A stretch of 64,000 nucleotides of DNA from Candidatus Methylacidiphilales bacterium (GTDB taxonomy: Bacteria; Pseudomonadota; Gammaproteobacteria; JASGCS01): NCBI GenBank assembly GCA_030054035.1, contig JASGCS010000004.1, positions 17,076 to 81,075 on the forward strand, given 5' to 3'. Made by a program: the position numbers and the translations under genes. A model generated the notes under the pieces. The model saw only the letters and a list, made by a program, of their open reading frames with translations, was not told the DNA's origin and did not search any database. This document shows positions 16,949-26,434 of the stretch, piece by piece. Each line of letters begins with the position of its first letter. The stretch's first letter is position 1.

Positions 16949-18259
16949 TCAGTCTAATTTAAAATTCACACGAATCAATATTGTAGAAAGGTCTGGGACT
17001 AGTTTTACCTTTCGCAGCTCACCAAATTTATTTTTTGGTTCTGAAATTGCTTGTTGATAGGTCTCAATACCAATGGAAAATTTATCTTCATCAAACCCTA
17101 GCTCTAATCCTAATGTGGTAGCGGTAAATTTACCAATACGATAATCTGCAGAAGCGTAACATTGTAAGCACCCTTGAATGCTCTGCAGTTGATTTTCAGA
17201 AAGAAACGGGCGATAAAAATCAGCGGAACCTTGTTGATAGTAACGAATGTGAGGTTTAATCCATATCGTATCATTTAAATAAATGATAATATCAGTGTCA
17301 AAGGTGCTAGATTTTATCCCCCAGCTATTTTCTAAAGCGCGAATTCCAAATGAAAACACCCCTTTTCCAACTGCCTTTTTATACCCTAGGTACACTGACT
17401 GGGTGATTTTAGAATCAGGTCTACTTTCATAGATTACGACTGCATGCTCAGGGGAATGTTTGAGTAATCTACCAGTATTTTCTTCAACGATTGAAATTAC
17501 TTTATATGGATCGGTAAGGTAACCTTGCTGGTTACCATAAGAATATAAAAATGTTATAAATGAACTTGTATCTACTATTTGAGAAAAACCAATTAAAAAA
17601 TCAAAAACCTCTTTTTTTTGAGTTCGGGAAAGGATTGGCTGTTCGCTGATCGCTGCAAGGACTTTTTGAATAACTAAAGGTTTTGGAGTGAATAGTTCAG
17701 AAATAATAGTATCGTTATTAATTGACACACCGAGATCAAATGTGGTGTTTTTTTGATTAAACGGTATGCTGATGGAAGTACTAAGTCCAAGCGAAATATA
17801 ATCTAGCTCTCTTGATCCGCTCGCAGTGACGCTATAAGATGCATTTGAATCTTCATATCCATATGAGACAGCACCAGCAACACGAAGTTCTTTGTAGTCT
17901 GGGAGCACGGGCAGGGAGTTAGGTCGGATTACATCACCCTTACCTGAGGGGCTAGTAATAGTAATATTTTCTAAACTTACGATTTGACCATTTGGAGATG
18001 CTCCGGTGAGAATGTCACCGAGTGCCTTAAAACCAATTGTCTCGTTAGTATCAATAAAATATGTACCCTTAAAAGTTGATTGAAGAATTTGCAGTCTACC
18101 CGCTTCTTTATAGTATAAAAAATCACCATCAAAACTCCAGGTTTCTGCCTCACCTACTTCAGTGAATCCTTGGGCTCCATAAAGAGTTAGCACCGCAGTG
18201 GTCAGTGTTGATGCTATGGTTTCCGATTTCGGTGCAAGAGATAGTTTATTTTTGTTCAT
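16949..18259 (-). CDS. DUF3570-type outer-membrane protein
   Basis: About 436 residues from the preferred start ATG at 18259 (MNKNKLSLAP). That start overlaps the TlpA stop in the string ATGAACAAAAATAA, which suggests coupling. An upstream ATG at 18304 would add 15 residues. The phrase ETWSFDGDFLYYKEAGR near the N-terminus, the long series of amphipathic beta strands and the terminal ILIRVNFKLD strand fit the DUF3570 barrel family. In other bacteria DUF3570 genes are usually linked to a TlpA-like thioredoxin and a DUF4266 lipoprotein. Here the thioredoxin is adjacent, but the DUF4266 gene is 30 kb away at 47701. Confidence 0.72.
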   Translation of the reverse strand: MNKNKLSLAPKSETIASTLTTAVLTLYGAQGFTEVGEAETWSFDGDFLYYKEAGRLQILQSTFKGTYFIDTNETIGFKALGDILTGASPNGQIVSLENITITSPSGKGDVIRPNSLPVLPDYKELRVAGAVSYGYEDSNASYSVTASGSRELDYISLGLSTSISIPFNQKNTTFDLGVSINNDTIISELFTPKPLVIQKVLAAISEQPILSRTQKKEVFDFLIGFSQIVDTSSFITFLYSYGNQQGYLTDPYKVISIVEENTGRLLKHSPEHAVVIYESRPDSKITQSVYLGYKKAVGKGVFSFGIRALENSWGIKSSTFDTDIIIYLNDTIWIKPHIRYYQQGSADFYRPFLSENQLQSIQGCLQCYASADYRIGKFTATTLGLELGFDEDKFSIGIETYQQAISEPKNKFGELRKVKLVPDLSTILIRVNFKLD

Positions 18260-18722
18260 TGCTAGGCAGGGGCTTGGTAAGATAGTTTTTAATTTCTTGC
18301 TCAATTTTATGTCCTGATTTTAGAGTAAATCCATTATGTCTGGCAATAATTTCTCCTTTACTATTTAGTAAAAAACTGGTTGGCAATGTTTCAACCTCAA
18401 ATTTTTTACTAGTTGCAGCATCTATTCCGTCATCAATAATGGTAAATGAAATCTTATGCTTTTTAAGAAAGGCAGCTTTAGCTTCAGGATCTTCATCCAT
18501 GTTAACTGCAACAATTCGTAGGCCTTTACTTTGATAGGACATATTCATTTTTTCCATCCAAGGAAAAGAAGTTGCACAAGGTGAACACCAGGATGCCCAA
18601 AAATCAAGGTAAGTCAACTCTGCGCCTTTAGTCAAATCGTGATTAGGTAGAACTGTTTGTTGCGCTTGTGCTGAACATAATAAAGCGCAGAAACCAATGA
18701 GAATAACACTACGATAATTCAT
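18246..18722 (-). CDS. TlpA-like exported thioredoxin
   Basis: A 158-residue protein with an N-terminal signal peptide (VILIGFCALLCSAQA) and one thioredoxin domain with active site WCSPC (in FWASWCSPCATSFPW), the late cis-proline segment ETLPTSFLLN and the IVAVNMDEDP strand. It should act in the periplasm as a thiol reductase. Its 5' end overlaps the proS 3' end by 14 bp and its 3' end overlaps the DUF3570 start, so the set is an operon. Confidence 0.88.
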   Translation of the reverse strand: MNYRSVILIGFCALLCSAQAQQTVLPNHDLTKGAELTYLDFWASWCSPCATSFPWMEKMNMSYQSKGLRIVAVNMDEDPEAKAAFLKKHKISFTIIDDGIDAATSKKFEVETLPTSFLLNSKGEIIARHNGFTLKSGHKIEQEIKNYLTKPLPSNEQK

Positions 18723-19983
18723 TAATAATTTGTTCTATAATTGAAGGGGCGTCTGTGGTGGTGGCATGTATGGTTTCATTCCGTTGTCGGATTTTAATCT
18801 CAACTTGGTTTTGCGCCAAACCTCTTTCTCCTATTATAACGCATAACGGTATCCCTATTAATTCTAGATCATGTAACATTACTCCGACCCGCAACCCCCG
18901 ATCATCAAGAGCCACTCTTAAGGATTGCTTCTGAAGAGTCTGATATAATTGATTGCCAGCTTGCGTTACATTAGATGATTGTTGAGGATTGATAAGTGCG
19001 ATCACTACATGGAATGGCGCAAGAGAAGGATTCCAAATTATTCCCTTAGCGTCGTGATTTTGTTCAATTGCAGATGCACAGATTCTACTTACCCCAATAC
19101 CGTAACAGCCCATGGTTGGAGTGATTGTTTGTTGCGATGAGTTTGTTAAGGTAAAAGAGAATGATTTACAATAGGTATCTCCAAGTTTAAAAACATGACC
19201 AACTTCAATACCTCTAGTGATAGTGAGAGGGAGACCATCGCTAGTGTGGTGAGTGCTTGGGTCGTCAATTTGAAAGTGAGGTAGCAGTTCAATATTAAAT
19301 GCTCTCCCGTTATTTTCAGCCAGAATGTCTTCTCCCGTATTGGCTAAGACATGAAACTCATGCGAACTTGTGCCCCCAATCGCACCATTGTCAGCCTCAA
19401 CCATGGCAAAGTTTAGCTGACATCGTTTAAAAATTGAGTGGTAAGCCCGTACCATATCTTGGTAGGTTAGTTCTAAGGAGTTTGCGTCAAGGTGGAACGA
19501 ATAGGCATCTTTCATGAGAAACTCACGAGCCCGCATTATTCCAAAGCGAGGACGAATTTCATCTCGAAATTTAGTGTGGATTTGGTAAAAACAAATAGGA
19601 AGTTGTGCAGCGCTCTGTATGGTTGAAGCGGCGATACTGGTTATAACTTCTTCATGAGTAGGGCCTAAGCAATGTTCATGTTCATTTCTATCTTTAAAAG
19701 TAACCAATTCTGGACCATATTTATTAAAACGACCACTTTCCTTCCAAAGTGAAGCTGGTTGGACTATAGGCATGGTTATTTCCAGAGCACCAATTGAATT
19801 CATTTCTTCTCGAACGATTGTAATTACTCGCTGCAGTACCAGTTGCCCAAGCGGTAAAAAGCTATAAAGACCAAGACCTACCTTTTTAATCATGCCCGAA
19901 CGAAGCATTAGTTGATGGCTGGGCACCCCCGCATCACTAGGCACATCTCGTAATGTAAATAATGGAAAATTTGATAGTTTCAT
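18709..19983 (-). CDS. proS: Prolyl-tRNA synthetase, short form without INS editing domain
   Basis: Charges tRNA-Pro. Class II motifs are visible: motif 2 in TKFRDEIRPRFGIMRAREFLMKDAYSFH and motif 3 in GCYGIGVSRI. An anticodon-binding domain follows at about residues 325-424. It has 424 residues, against about 570 for the usual beta/gammaproteobacterial enzyme. The segment between motifs 2 and 3 passes quickly from GTSSHEFHVLANTGEDIL to LTITRGIEVGHVF, so the inserted editing domain that removes Ala-tRNA-Pro is absent, as in alphaproteobacterial and mitochondrial enzymes. It begins one base after the PilB-type gene. Confidence 0.94.
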   Translation of the reverse strand: MKLSNFPLFTLRDVPSDAGVPSHQLMLRSGMIKKVGLGLYSFLPLGQLVLQRVITIVREEMNSIGALEITMPIVQPASLWKESGRFNKYGPELVTFKDRNEHEHCLGPTHEEVITSIAASTIQSAAQLPICFYQIHTKFRDEIRPRFGIMRAREFLMKDAYSFHLDANSLELTYQDMVRAYHSIFKRCQLNFAMVEADNGAIGGTSSHEFHVLANTGEDILAENNGRAFNIELLPHFQIDDPSTHHTSDGLPLTITRGIEVGHVFKLGDTYCKSFSFTLTNSSQQTITPTMGCYGIGVSRICASAIEQNHDAKGIIWNPSLAPFHVVIALINPQQSSNVTQAGNQLYQTLQKQSLRVALDDRGLRVGVMLHDLELIGIPLCVIIGERGLAQNQVEIKIRQRNETIHATTTDAPSIIEQIINELS

Positions 19984-21774
19984 TTATGAGAGTAATTCAG
20001 GTGTAGAACTTGCCACTTCTTCAAAAGTAGTCTCGCCCGCAAAAACTCGTTTTGCACCTGCAATACGAAGTGGGACAAGTCCTTTTGTTTTTGCGTGATG
20101 ACTAATAGCATCTGAATTAGCGTTTTGACTAATTAAAGCTTTAATTTCTTTATCAATTACTAATAATTCAAATATACCTGCTCTTCCACTAAAACCTTGA
20201 TTGCGACAAAATTTACAACCCACAGGCTGGTATACTCGATCAGGTTTTGTCATTTTAAAAGGATGAATAAAAGAATCCCAAACTTCTTGAGGGAGCGTTT
20301 CATCAGATGGTTTTTTGCATTGAACACATAGTAACCTTACTAATCGCATGGCCAACACACCCCGTAGGGTGTTGGTAATCACATAATTCGGTAATTGTAA
20401 GTCTCGTAATCTTGTAATTGCAGTCACCGAGTCATTGGTATGTAGCGTGGATAACACGAGATGCCCTGTTAATGAAGCCTGTGCGGCAATTTCCGCTGCC
20501 TCTCTATCTCTTATTTCTCCGACCATAATTATATCTGGATCTTGACGAAGTAAAGTTTTAATGCCACTGGCAAAATCGACATTTATCTTAGGGTTTACTT
20601 GCATTTGATTAAAATCGTCGTCAATTAATTCTATGGGATCTTCTATGGTACTCACATTTACTTCAGATGTTGCAATAGATTTTAGTGTTGTGTAAAGCAT
20701 GGTCGTTTTACCTGAACCAGTAGGTCCGGTGACCAGAACGATGCCATTTTCGGTGTGGATTAATTTTTCCCACATGGCAAAATCTTTTGCGGATAAACCA
20801 AGGTGGTTTAAGCCTAAATGGAGTACTTCTGGATCAAAAATTCTGAGCACAATTTTTTCTCCAAATGCTGTAGGCATTGAAGATGCTCTAAATTCAACTT
20901 CTTGATTTTTCTGTGTAAGGATTTTAATCCTGCCATCTTGGGGCCTCCTTCTTTCAGCGACATCCATCCGTGCAATAATTTTTATTCTACTGATAATTGG
21001 AATAGCTACATTTGCTGGGAGCACATGAATTTTATTTAAAATCCCATCAATTCTAAATCTAATCGTGCATGTTTTTCGGTGTGGTTCAAGATGGATATCG
21101 CTTGCTTTAAGAGAAATAGCATGATGGAGAAGCCAATCAACAAGAGAGATAATCGCTTGGTCTTCGTCACTAAAATTTTTATCACCTATTTTAGTTAATT
21201 GCTCAAAGTTTTGAATATCAAAGGTTGCATGTGATGTGTTCATACCTGATGCTACATGAATGGACTCTTGAAACTCATAAATATTTCTTATATGTGATCG
21301 CAGATCGTCACTGTTGACGAATAGTTTTTGGATTATTTTGTTTGGAAAAATACTCTCAATTTCCTGATCAAGGCTTGTGTCAAATGGTTCAGAAGTTGCA
21401 ACCTTTACTGATTGGGTGTTCTCTTCAATAATAATTGCAGAAAAACTTTGTGCTTGATGTAATGAGAGTGAGCTTGATACTAAGTCTGCATCTAGTGTAA
21501 TGGGGTTTATAGTGTGAAATGTTAGTTTGTATTTATTTGCGCACCAACAACTGATAAACTCTGTATCTAATCTTTGTAAACTATCCTTTGCATGGGGCCA
21601 GGCTTTACTCCCAAGCGCACCGATAGCACCGAGATTTCGTACCATGGTGTCAGAAATTAATCGGTAGGATAATTGCGCCGAATCTTTGCTGATAATGCCG
21701 TCTTCTAGCAATCCATCTATTATTACTGCAAGAGGAATCTTATTTCCTGTTCCAGATTTTAATATTTTATCCAT
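19984..21774 (-). CDS. PilB/GspE-type secretion ATPase
   Basis: A 596-residue hexameric ATPase of type IV pilus or type II secretion systems. N-terminal N1/N2-like domain (residues 1-150), Walker A GPTGSGKTTMLYTTL, Asp box, Walker B RQDPDIIMVGEIRDREAAEIA, His box TGHLVLSTLHTND, and a tetracysteine zinc site (CVQC and CKFC) before RAGIFELL. The match is better to PilB than to twitching ATPases. No pilin or inner-membrane platform gene is nearby. A minus-strand TATAAT (21788-21783) ends eight bases before the ATG. Confidence 0.88.
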   Translation of the reverse strand: MDKILKSGTGNKIPLAVIIDGLLEDGIISKDSAQLSYRLISDTMVRNLGAIGALGSKAWPHAKDSLQRLDTEFISCWCANKYKLTFHTINPITLDADLVSSSLSLHQAQSFSAIIIEENTQSVKVATSEPFDTSLDQEIESIFPNKIIQKLFVNSDDLRSHIRNIYEFQESIHVASGMNTSHATFDIQNFEQLTKIGDKNFSDEDQAIISLVDWLLHHAISLKASDIHLEPHRKTCTIRFRIDGILNKIHVLPANVAIPIISRIKIIARMDVAERRRPQDGRIKILTQKNQEVEFRASSMPTAFGEKIVLRIFDPEVLHLGLNHLGLSAKDFAMWEKLIHTENGIVLVTGPTGSGKTTMLYTTLKSIATSEVNVSTIEDPIELIDDDFNQMQVNPKINVDFASGIKTLLRQDPDIIMVGEIRDREAAEIAAQASLTGHLVLSTLHTNDSVTAITRLRDLQLPNYVITNTLRGVLAMRLVRLLCVQCKKPSDETLPQEVWDSFIHPFKMTKPDRVYQPVGCKFCRNQGFSGRAGIFELLVIDKEIKALISQNANSDAISHHAKTKGLVPLRIAGAKRVFAGETTFEEVASSTPELLS

Positions 21775-21782
21775 TGATATTC

Positions 21783-21824
21783 ATTATACCGTACTATGTA
21801 GTATTGTAAAATTTTAGGTAAAAT
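21783..21824. promoter_or_regulatory. Divergent leaderless-type promoters, PilB-type gene and dapA
   Basis: TATAAT on the minus strand at 21788-21783 and TAAAAT on the plus strand at 21819-21824 lie 9 and 8 bases from the two start codons. No Shine-Dalgarno sequence precedes either ATG. Confidence 0.5.
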
Positions 21825-21832
21825 AGTCAAGA

Positions 21833-22717
21833 ATGTCAATACAGTTTATCAGTGGTAGCATTGTTGCCTTAGTTACTCCCATGCATGAAGATGGTTCCGT
21901 TGACTATGAATCTCTCTTGCAGCTACTTGAGTTTCATAAAGTCTCAGGTACCAGTGCGGTAGTAATGGTGGGTACTACTGGAGAATCTGCAACCTTAGAA
22001 TTTGATGAGCATATAGAGGTGATCAAATACTGTGTCCGAGCTAAAAAAATCCCTATCATAGCTGGCTGCGGTGCGAACTCTACCGCAGAGGCCGTAGCAC
22101 TCACCAAGGCTGTAGCGAGTGAACAAATTCTTGCGACATTATCAGTGACTCCGTATTATAACAAACCTACTCAGCAAGGCATGATCATGCATTACACAGC
22201 TGTAGCCGATGCGTCTGAAGTACCGCTAATTCTTTATAATGTGCCTTCTCGCACCGGCGTTGATTTACTTCCAGAAACTGTAGTCACGCTTGCAAACCAC
22301 CCTCATATTGTTGGTCTAAAGGAAGCAATCGGTGATATGGCAAGGATTGATACCCTGCGCCGAACCCTCCCTAATGATTTTTCTATAGTAAGTGGAGATG
22401 ACGCAACATTTCTTGATTGCCTGCAGCATGGTGGAAATGGAGTTATTTCGGTTAGTGCAAATGTAGTTCCTAATATAATTGCAGAAATATGTAAGTTATG
22501 GTTTGCTGGGCAACACCAACAGGCCCGAGTCCTAGATTCTACTCTTGCTTCATTACATAAAGATTTATTTGTAGAATCTAACCCAATACCTGTAAAATGG
22601 GCACTGTACAAAATGAAAAAAATTAAAAATTATCTTCGGTTACCACTAACTCCACTTTCAGAAAAATATTTTTCAGCGGTATCTTCCGCCCTAAAACAAG
22701 CTGGGGTGCCTGAATGA
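21833..22717 (+). CDS. dapA: 4-hydroxy-tetrahydrodipicolinate synthase
   Basis: Condenses pyruvate with aspartate semialdehyde on the lysine/diaminopimelate pathway. It has 294 residues. GTTGESATLEFDEH (phosphate/substrate loop), SVTPYYNKPTQQG with the catalytic Tyr, YNVPSRTGVDL and the Schiff-base Lys in VGLKEAIGD are all present. It overlaps bamC by four bases (ATGA), the dapA-bamC order usual in beta/gammaproteobacteria. Confidence 0.97.
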   Translation: MSIQFISGSIVALVTPMHEDGSVDYESLLQLLEFHKVSGTSAVVMVGTTGESATLEFDEHIEVIKYCVRAKKIPIIAGCGANSTAEAVALTKAVASEQILATLSVTPYYNKPTQQGMIMHYTAVADASEVPLILYNVPSRTGVDLLPETVVTLANHPHIVGLKEAIGDMARIDTLRRTLPNDFSIVSGDDATFLDCLQHGGNGVISVSANVVPNIIAEICKLWFAGQHQQARVLDSTLASLHKDLFVESNPIPVKWALYKMKKIKNYLRLPLTPLSEKYFSAVSSALKQAGVPE

Positions 22718-23793
22718 AGTATGAAATTAAAAATCAGCGTACTTTGTTGAGCGCCTTGATTTTAGTAAGTGTTACTGGTTGCACTATACACACCCAAGAT
22801 TTGGATATTACTAAACCTTACTATATTGATAAAGGGCTAAGCTCAGAAAAAAAACTTGAATTCCCACCTGATTTATCAATTGAAGTTGCCAACGCGCTCA
22901 ATTCACCTTCCACTGATCAATTAGAATCTATTGACACACTCAAAATAAAGTACGGTCTTTTAGGAACTGTCCAAGAGTTGCAGTTGTCGTTTAATAGAAA
23001 AGAAAACGATACTTGGGTTGAGTTAAAGACTACCGCAGATACATTGATTCCCAGAATTAAAACTTTTTTTTCTAATGAGGGGCTTCAAAGCAAAACAATT
23101 AATGTACTCACTGGCTCCATCATAACTGACTGGGTAGAAAATTTAAATCGTAATTACCCACAAGGAGTCTCAGATTCGTTTCAAGATATCTCAGACTGGT
23201 TACAAGGATCGCATAGAGATAGATACCTTGTGTCTTTGCAACCGGCGACAAAAGCAGGGTTTATTGAACTGCGATTATTTCATGAAAGTCTTTTACTCAC
23301 AGAAACGAACGAGCAGGTTCGTTGGTTGCCAATCCCCCCTAATGAGTTTTATCGTTTAGATATGTTAAAACGACTACTTCAATATTTAACTAATTCTAGT
23401 TTAAGTTCAGAATTACAACAAAATCTACGAGTAACTGGATTGGAAGGCCCGTTTCAGTTTGTGCAAAATGAATATGCTGAATCTTATCTGGTCATCCCAG
23501 ACACACCAGCCCGGGTTATTACCTATATGAAAAATGCATTACAAGAACAAAAAACTACGCTTAGCGTGGTTGATAAAGATACGTACGCGTTGCTTACCTT
23601 AACTCCTTGTGTTGCTGTACTTGATGATGCAAGCCAATCTATTTCGGTATGTCACTTAAAAATCGCTTATTCACTCAGTAATTCCATAGTGGTTGCTACT
23701 GATAAAGACGAAAAAAATCTAGCTATCTCAGCGAGTAGAAATTTTTTTAGAAGTATCGCCCAGCTGGTGATACATCAATCAACAAAAAATTAG
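22714..23793 (+). CDS. bamC: BamC-like outer-membrane assembly lipoprotein
   Basis: A 359-residue lipoprotein with a signal sequence ending in the lipobox SVTGC (Cys near residue 23). The following stretch contains YYIDKGLSSEKKLEFPPDLS, which resembles the unstructured N-terminal BamC segment that contacts BamD, with the P-P-D-L motif. Two helix-grip-like regions follow (residues about 70-200 and 240-350). Start coupled to dapA by ATGA. The remote BamC identity rests mainly on position, lipobox and the PPDL segment. Confidence 0.75.
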   Translation: MKYEIKNQRTLLSALILVSVTGCTIHTQDLDITKPYYIDKGLSSEKKLEFPPDLSIEVANALNSPSTDQLESIDTLKIKYGLLGTVQELQLSFNRKENDTWVELKTTADTLIPRIKTFFSNEGLQSKTINVLTGSIITDWVENLNRNYPQGVSDSFQDISDWLQGSHRDRYLVSLQPATKAGFIELRLFHESLLLTETNEQVRWLPIPPNEFYRLDMLKRLLQYLTNSSLSSELQQNLRVTGLEGPFQFVQNEYAESYLVIPDTPARVITYMKNALQEQKTTLSVVDKDTYALLTLTPCVAVLDDASQSISVCHLKIAYSLSNSIVVATDKDEKNLAISASRNFFRSIAQLVIHQSTKN

Positions 23794-23795
23794 TA

Positions 23796-24569
23796 TTACC
23801 AAATAATCTTTGCATAGGCATTGTGGTTATGAATGGATTCAAAGTTTTCTGATTCAACTGAACCTGATTGTATTGATGGCATGACCTTAAGTGTACGGGC
23901 AATTTCTCTAACTAAATCTTCTACGAATTTTGGATGATCGTACGCGTACTCAGTTACATATTTTTCATCTTCTCGTTTGAGTACACCATATAACTGGCAT
24001 GATGCTTGGCTCTCTGCTAGTTCAATCAGTTTTGCAATTTCAAAGTTTTCTGAAACTTGTACAGATATTGTAATTAATGAGCGCTGATTATGTGCGCCAT
24101 ACTGAGATATTTTTTTTGAACATGGGCAAAGACTTGTAACTGGTATTCCGACTGAGAGGTTGTAGTATTGTTCTTTCTCTTGTTGAATTGCATGAATGGC
24201 TACTTTGTAATCCATCATTGAGTGTTTTTTACTTACTGGTGCCAATTTCTGGGTAAAATAATTAAAGCTGATATAGATTTCGGCTTTGGGAGACTGTAAT
24301 GACTCCCTTATTTTTTTAACGAGTTGCTTAATAGAATTATAATGTAAATCTTGAGATGCTTCAGTGGCAATTTCAACAAACCTGGACATGTGAGTTCCGC
24401 GTTCATCTTCTGGTAAAGTAACAAAAACTTTAAACATACCTTCTACATGCTGAGTTCCTAGACTGTCGCTGTAGCGTATCGGTAGTAATAACTCTGTGAT
24501 ACCTACTTGTTGAATGGTTAAGGCAATATGACTTTGTTGAGATTGTATATCAGGGATTGTGTTATTCAT
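23796..24569 (-). CDS. folE2: GTP cyclohydrolase FolE2
   Basis: Zinc-independent type GTP cyclohydrolase that makes 7,8-dihydroneopterin triphosphate for folate synthesis. RGTHMSRFVEIA, VGIPVTSLCPCSKKISQYGAHNQRS (active Cys) and SVESENFESIHNHNA are diagnostic of the family. I chose the ATG at 24569 (MNNTIPDIQS): a TATAAT on the minus strand (24585-24580) lies just upstream, inside the dxs stop region, so the longer reading back to 24599 would begin before its own promoter. It follows dxs on the same strand. Confidence 0.93.
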   Translation of the reverse strand: MNNTIPDIQSQQSHIALTIQQVGITELLLPIRYSDSLGTQHVEGMFKVFVTLPEDERGTHMSRFVEIATEASQDLHYNSIKQLVKKIRESLQSPKAEIYISFNYFTQKLAPVSKKHSMMDYKVAIHAIQQEKEQYYNLSVGIPVTSLCPCSKKISQYGAHNQRSLITISVQVSENFEIAKLIELAESQASCQLYGVLKREDEKYVTEYAYDHPKFVEDLVREIARTLKVMPSIQSGSVESENFESIHNHNAYAKIIW

Positions 24570-24579
24570 ACGTTTAAAT

Positions 24580-24585
24580 ATTATA
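24580..24585 (-). promoter_or_regulatory. -10 box of folE2 overlapping the dxs 3' end
   Basis: TATAAT on the minus strand ends 10 bases before the folE2 ATG at 24569 and overlaps the last codons of dxs. It would give folE2 its own transcript with a leader of about four bases. It decides the start choice for folE2. Confidence 0.5.
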
Positions 24586-26434
24586 CATGGGAAAACCACT
24601 CGGTAATTCTGGTGGCAATACTTGCCTCATCTAAGCTGATTGATGCGTACAGTGCTGATGGCTCTCCATGTTCAATTATAGTTTCCGGGATACCTAAACA
24701 TAATAAGTTTACCTTGTTTTGCTGCTGCGAAAAATAAGCACCCACCATAGTACCTGCACCAGCTTCAACTACATGGTCTTCAAGTGTGACAAAATAAGAA
24801 TGTGATTTTATCAAGCTATCAAGCAAAGCAGTATTAAGAGGTTTAACAAAGCGCATATCTACAAGTGTCGCGCCTAAGTTTTGCGCGAGAGCCAGGCAAT
24901 GATGTGTTAATGGCCCGAATCCTAATATTGCAAGTTTGCTTCCTTCGCAGAGTAGTCGTGAGGTGCCTAGTTCAAATGATTCAGAGTTTTCACTAGGGAT
25001 TTTCCCAATTCCACTACCTCTGGGGTATCTGACAAATGCTGGGCCTGGGTGCTTAAAACCAGTGGTAAGACATTTCCAACACTCTTCCTCATCTGATGGA
25101 GTCATGATTAGGGTATTTGGAAGTGGGAGTAAAAAACCGATATCGTAAATTCCATGGTGGGTCGCGCCATCACCACCAACCAATCCAGCGCGATCAATGG
25201 CAAAAAGAACATTATGATTTTGTAACAAGATATCATGCAAACATTGATCGTATCCCCTCTGTAAAAATGTTGAGTAAATTGCAACTACAGGTAATAGCCC
25301 TTGGCTAGCCATACCACCAGCTAAAGTAATGGCGTGCTGTTCTGCGATACCAACATCAAAGAGTCGGTCAGGAAACTTTGTGGCAAAAGATCGCAGGCCA
25401 GAACCTTCAATCATTGCTGGAGTGATTACGACTAGCGTTTGCTCTACCGTTGCTACGTACTGTAACCACTGTGCAAAAATATCAGAAAAAGTTTTTTTCC
25501 CAGTTTCTTTACTTAACCCTATTTCTTGATTGAAAGGTTTTACCCCATGATAGTGGATTGGATCTTGTTCAGCTAATTTATACCCATGTCCTTTTTTAGT
25601 TACCACATGAAGTACTGCCACTGATTTTGTCTCAGCTAGAGACTGGAGGCTTTGAATCAATTGTGATAATGAATGACCGTCAATTGGACCTCTGTAATCA
25701 AATCCAAGTGAGGTGAATAGATTATGGGGCTGAAGTAGTTTTAGTGCTTGCTCATCAAATTTTTTAGCTACCGCTTTTATTTGTGGGTGACTTTCTAATA
25801 TTGAATGTCCCTTTATTCGCACATCATGGTAGAAACTAGAGATTGTATTCATGGATTTATGCAATGCTCCAACATTATGTGAGATTGACATATTATTATC
25901 GTTTTGAATGATAAGTATATTTTCTTGTAAGATCCCTGCATGATTGAGTGCCTCAAATGCCATGCCTGCGGTCAAACCACCATCTCCAATAATCACAATT
26001 ACTTTTTGATTTTTACCTAATCTTCGTAAAGCAATTGCCATTCCCAGACCTGCACTTATTGAAGTGCCAGCATGCCCAACATCGAATGTGTCATAGATAC
26101 TCTCACTTTTTTTAGGAAATCCAGAAATACCCTTAAATGAACGAATGCTTGCGAGAGCAGATTTTCTTCCAGTTAATATTTTGTGGATGTAACTTTGATG
26201 CCCGACATCCCAGACTAGTATATCTTCTGGAGTATTAAAAACAAAATGCACCGCAACCGTTAATTCTAGCGCCCCTAAGCTAGAGGCGAGATGTCCACCG
26301 CTTTTTGAAACTGAGTGGATTAAAAATTCTTTTAGTTCATGACAAAGTGTTGTGAGTTCTTCAAGTGATAGTTTTTTGAGATCACTTGGAGCGTGTATGG
26401 TGTCTAATAACGGAGTGCTTAACGGCGATGACAT
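24581..26434 (-). CDS. dxs: 1-deoxy-D-xylulose-5-phosphate synthase
   Basis: First enzyme of the MEP isoprenoid pathway, condensing pyruvate and glyceraldehyde 3-phosphate with thiamine diphosphate. It has 617 residues. VGHQSYIHKILTGR, the ThDP motif GDGGLTAGMAFEALNHAG, and the transketolase-type DRAGLVGGDGATHHG plus FVRYPRG are visible. The 5' end overlaps ispA by 16 bp; together they form an isoprenoid operon. Confidence 0.97.
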   Translation of the reverse strand: MSSPLSTPLLDTIHAPSDLKKLSLEELTTLCHELKEFLIHSVSKSGGHLASSLGALELTVAVHFVFNTPEDILVWDVGHQSYIHKILTGRKSALASIRSFKGISGFPKKSESIYDTFDVGHAGTSISAGLGMAIALRRLGKNQKVIVIIGDGGLTAGMAFEALNHAGILQENILIIQNDNNMSISHNVGALHKSMNTISSFYHDVRIKGHSILESHPQIKAVAKKFDEQALKLLQPHNLFTSLGFDYRGPIDGHSLSQLIQSLQSLAETKSVAVLHVVTKKGHGYKLAEQDPIHYHGVKPFNQEIGLSKETGKKTFSDIFAQWLQYVATVEQTLVVITPAMIEGSGLRSFATKFPDRLFDVGIAEQHAITLAGGMASQGLLPVVAIYSTFLQRGYDQCLHDILLQNHNVLFAIDRAGLVGGDGATHHGIYDIGFLLPLPNTLIMTPSDEEECWKCLTTGFKHPGPAFVRYPRGSGIGKIPSENSESFELGTSRLLCEGSKLAILGFGPLTHHCLALAQNLGATLVDMRFVKPLNTALLDSLIKSHSYFVTLEDHVVEAGAGTMVGAYFSQQQNKVNLLCLGIPETIIEHGEPSALYASISLDEASIATRITEWFSHV

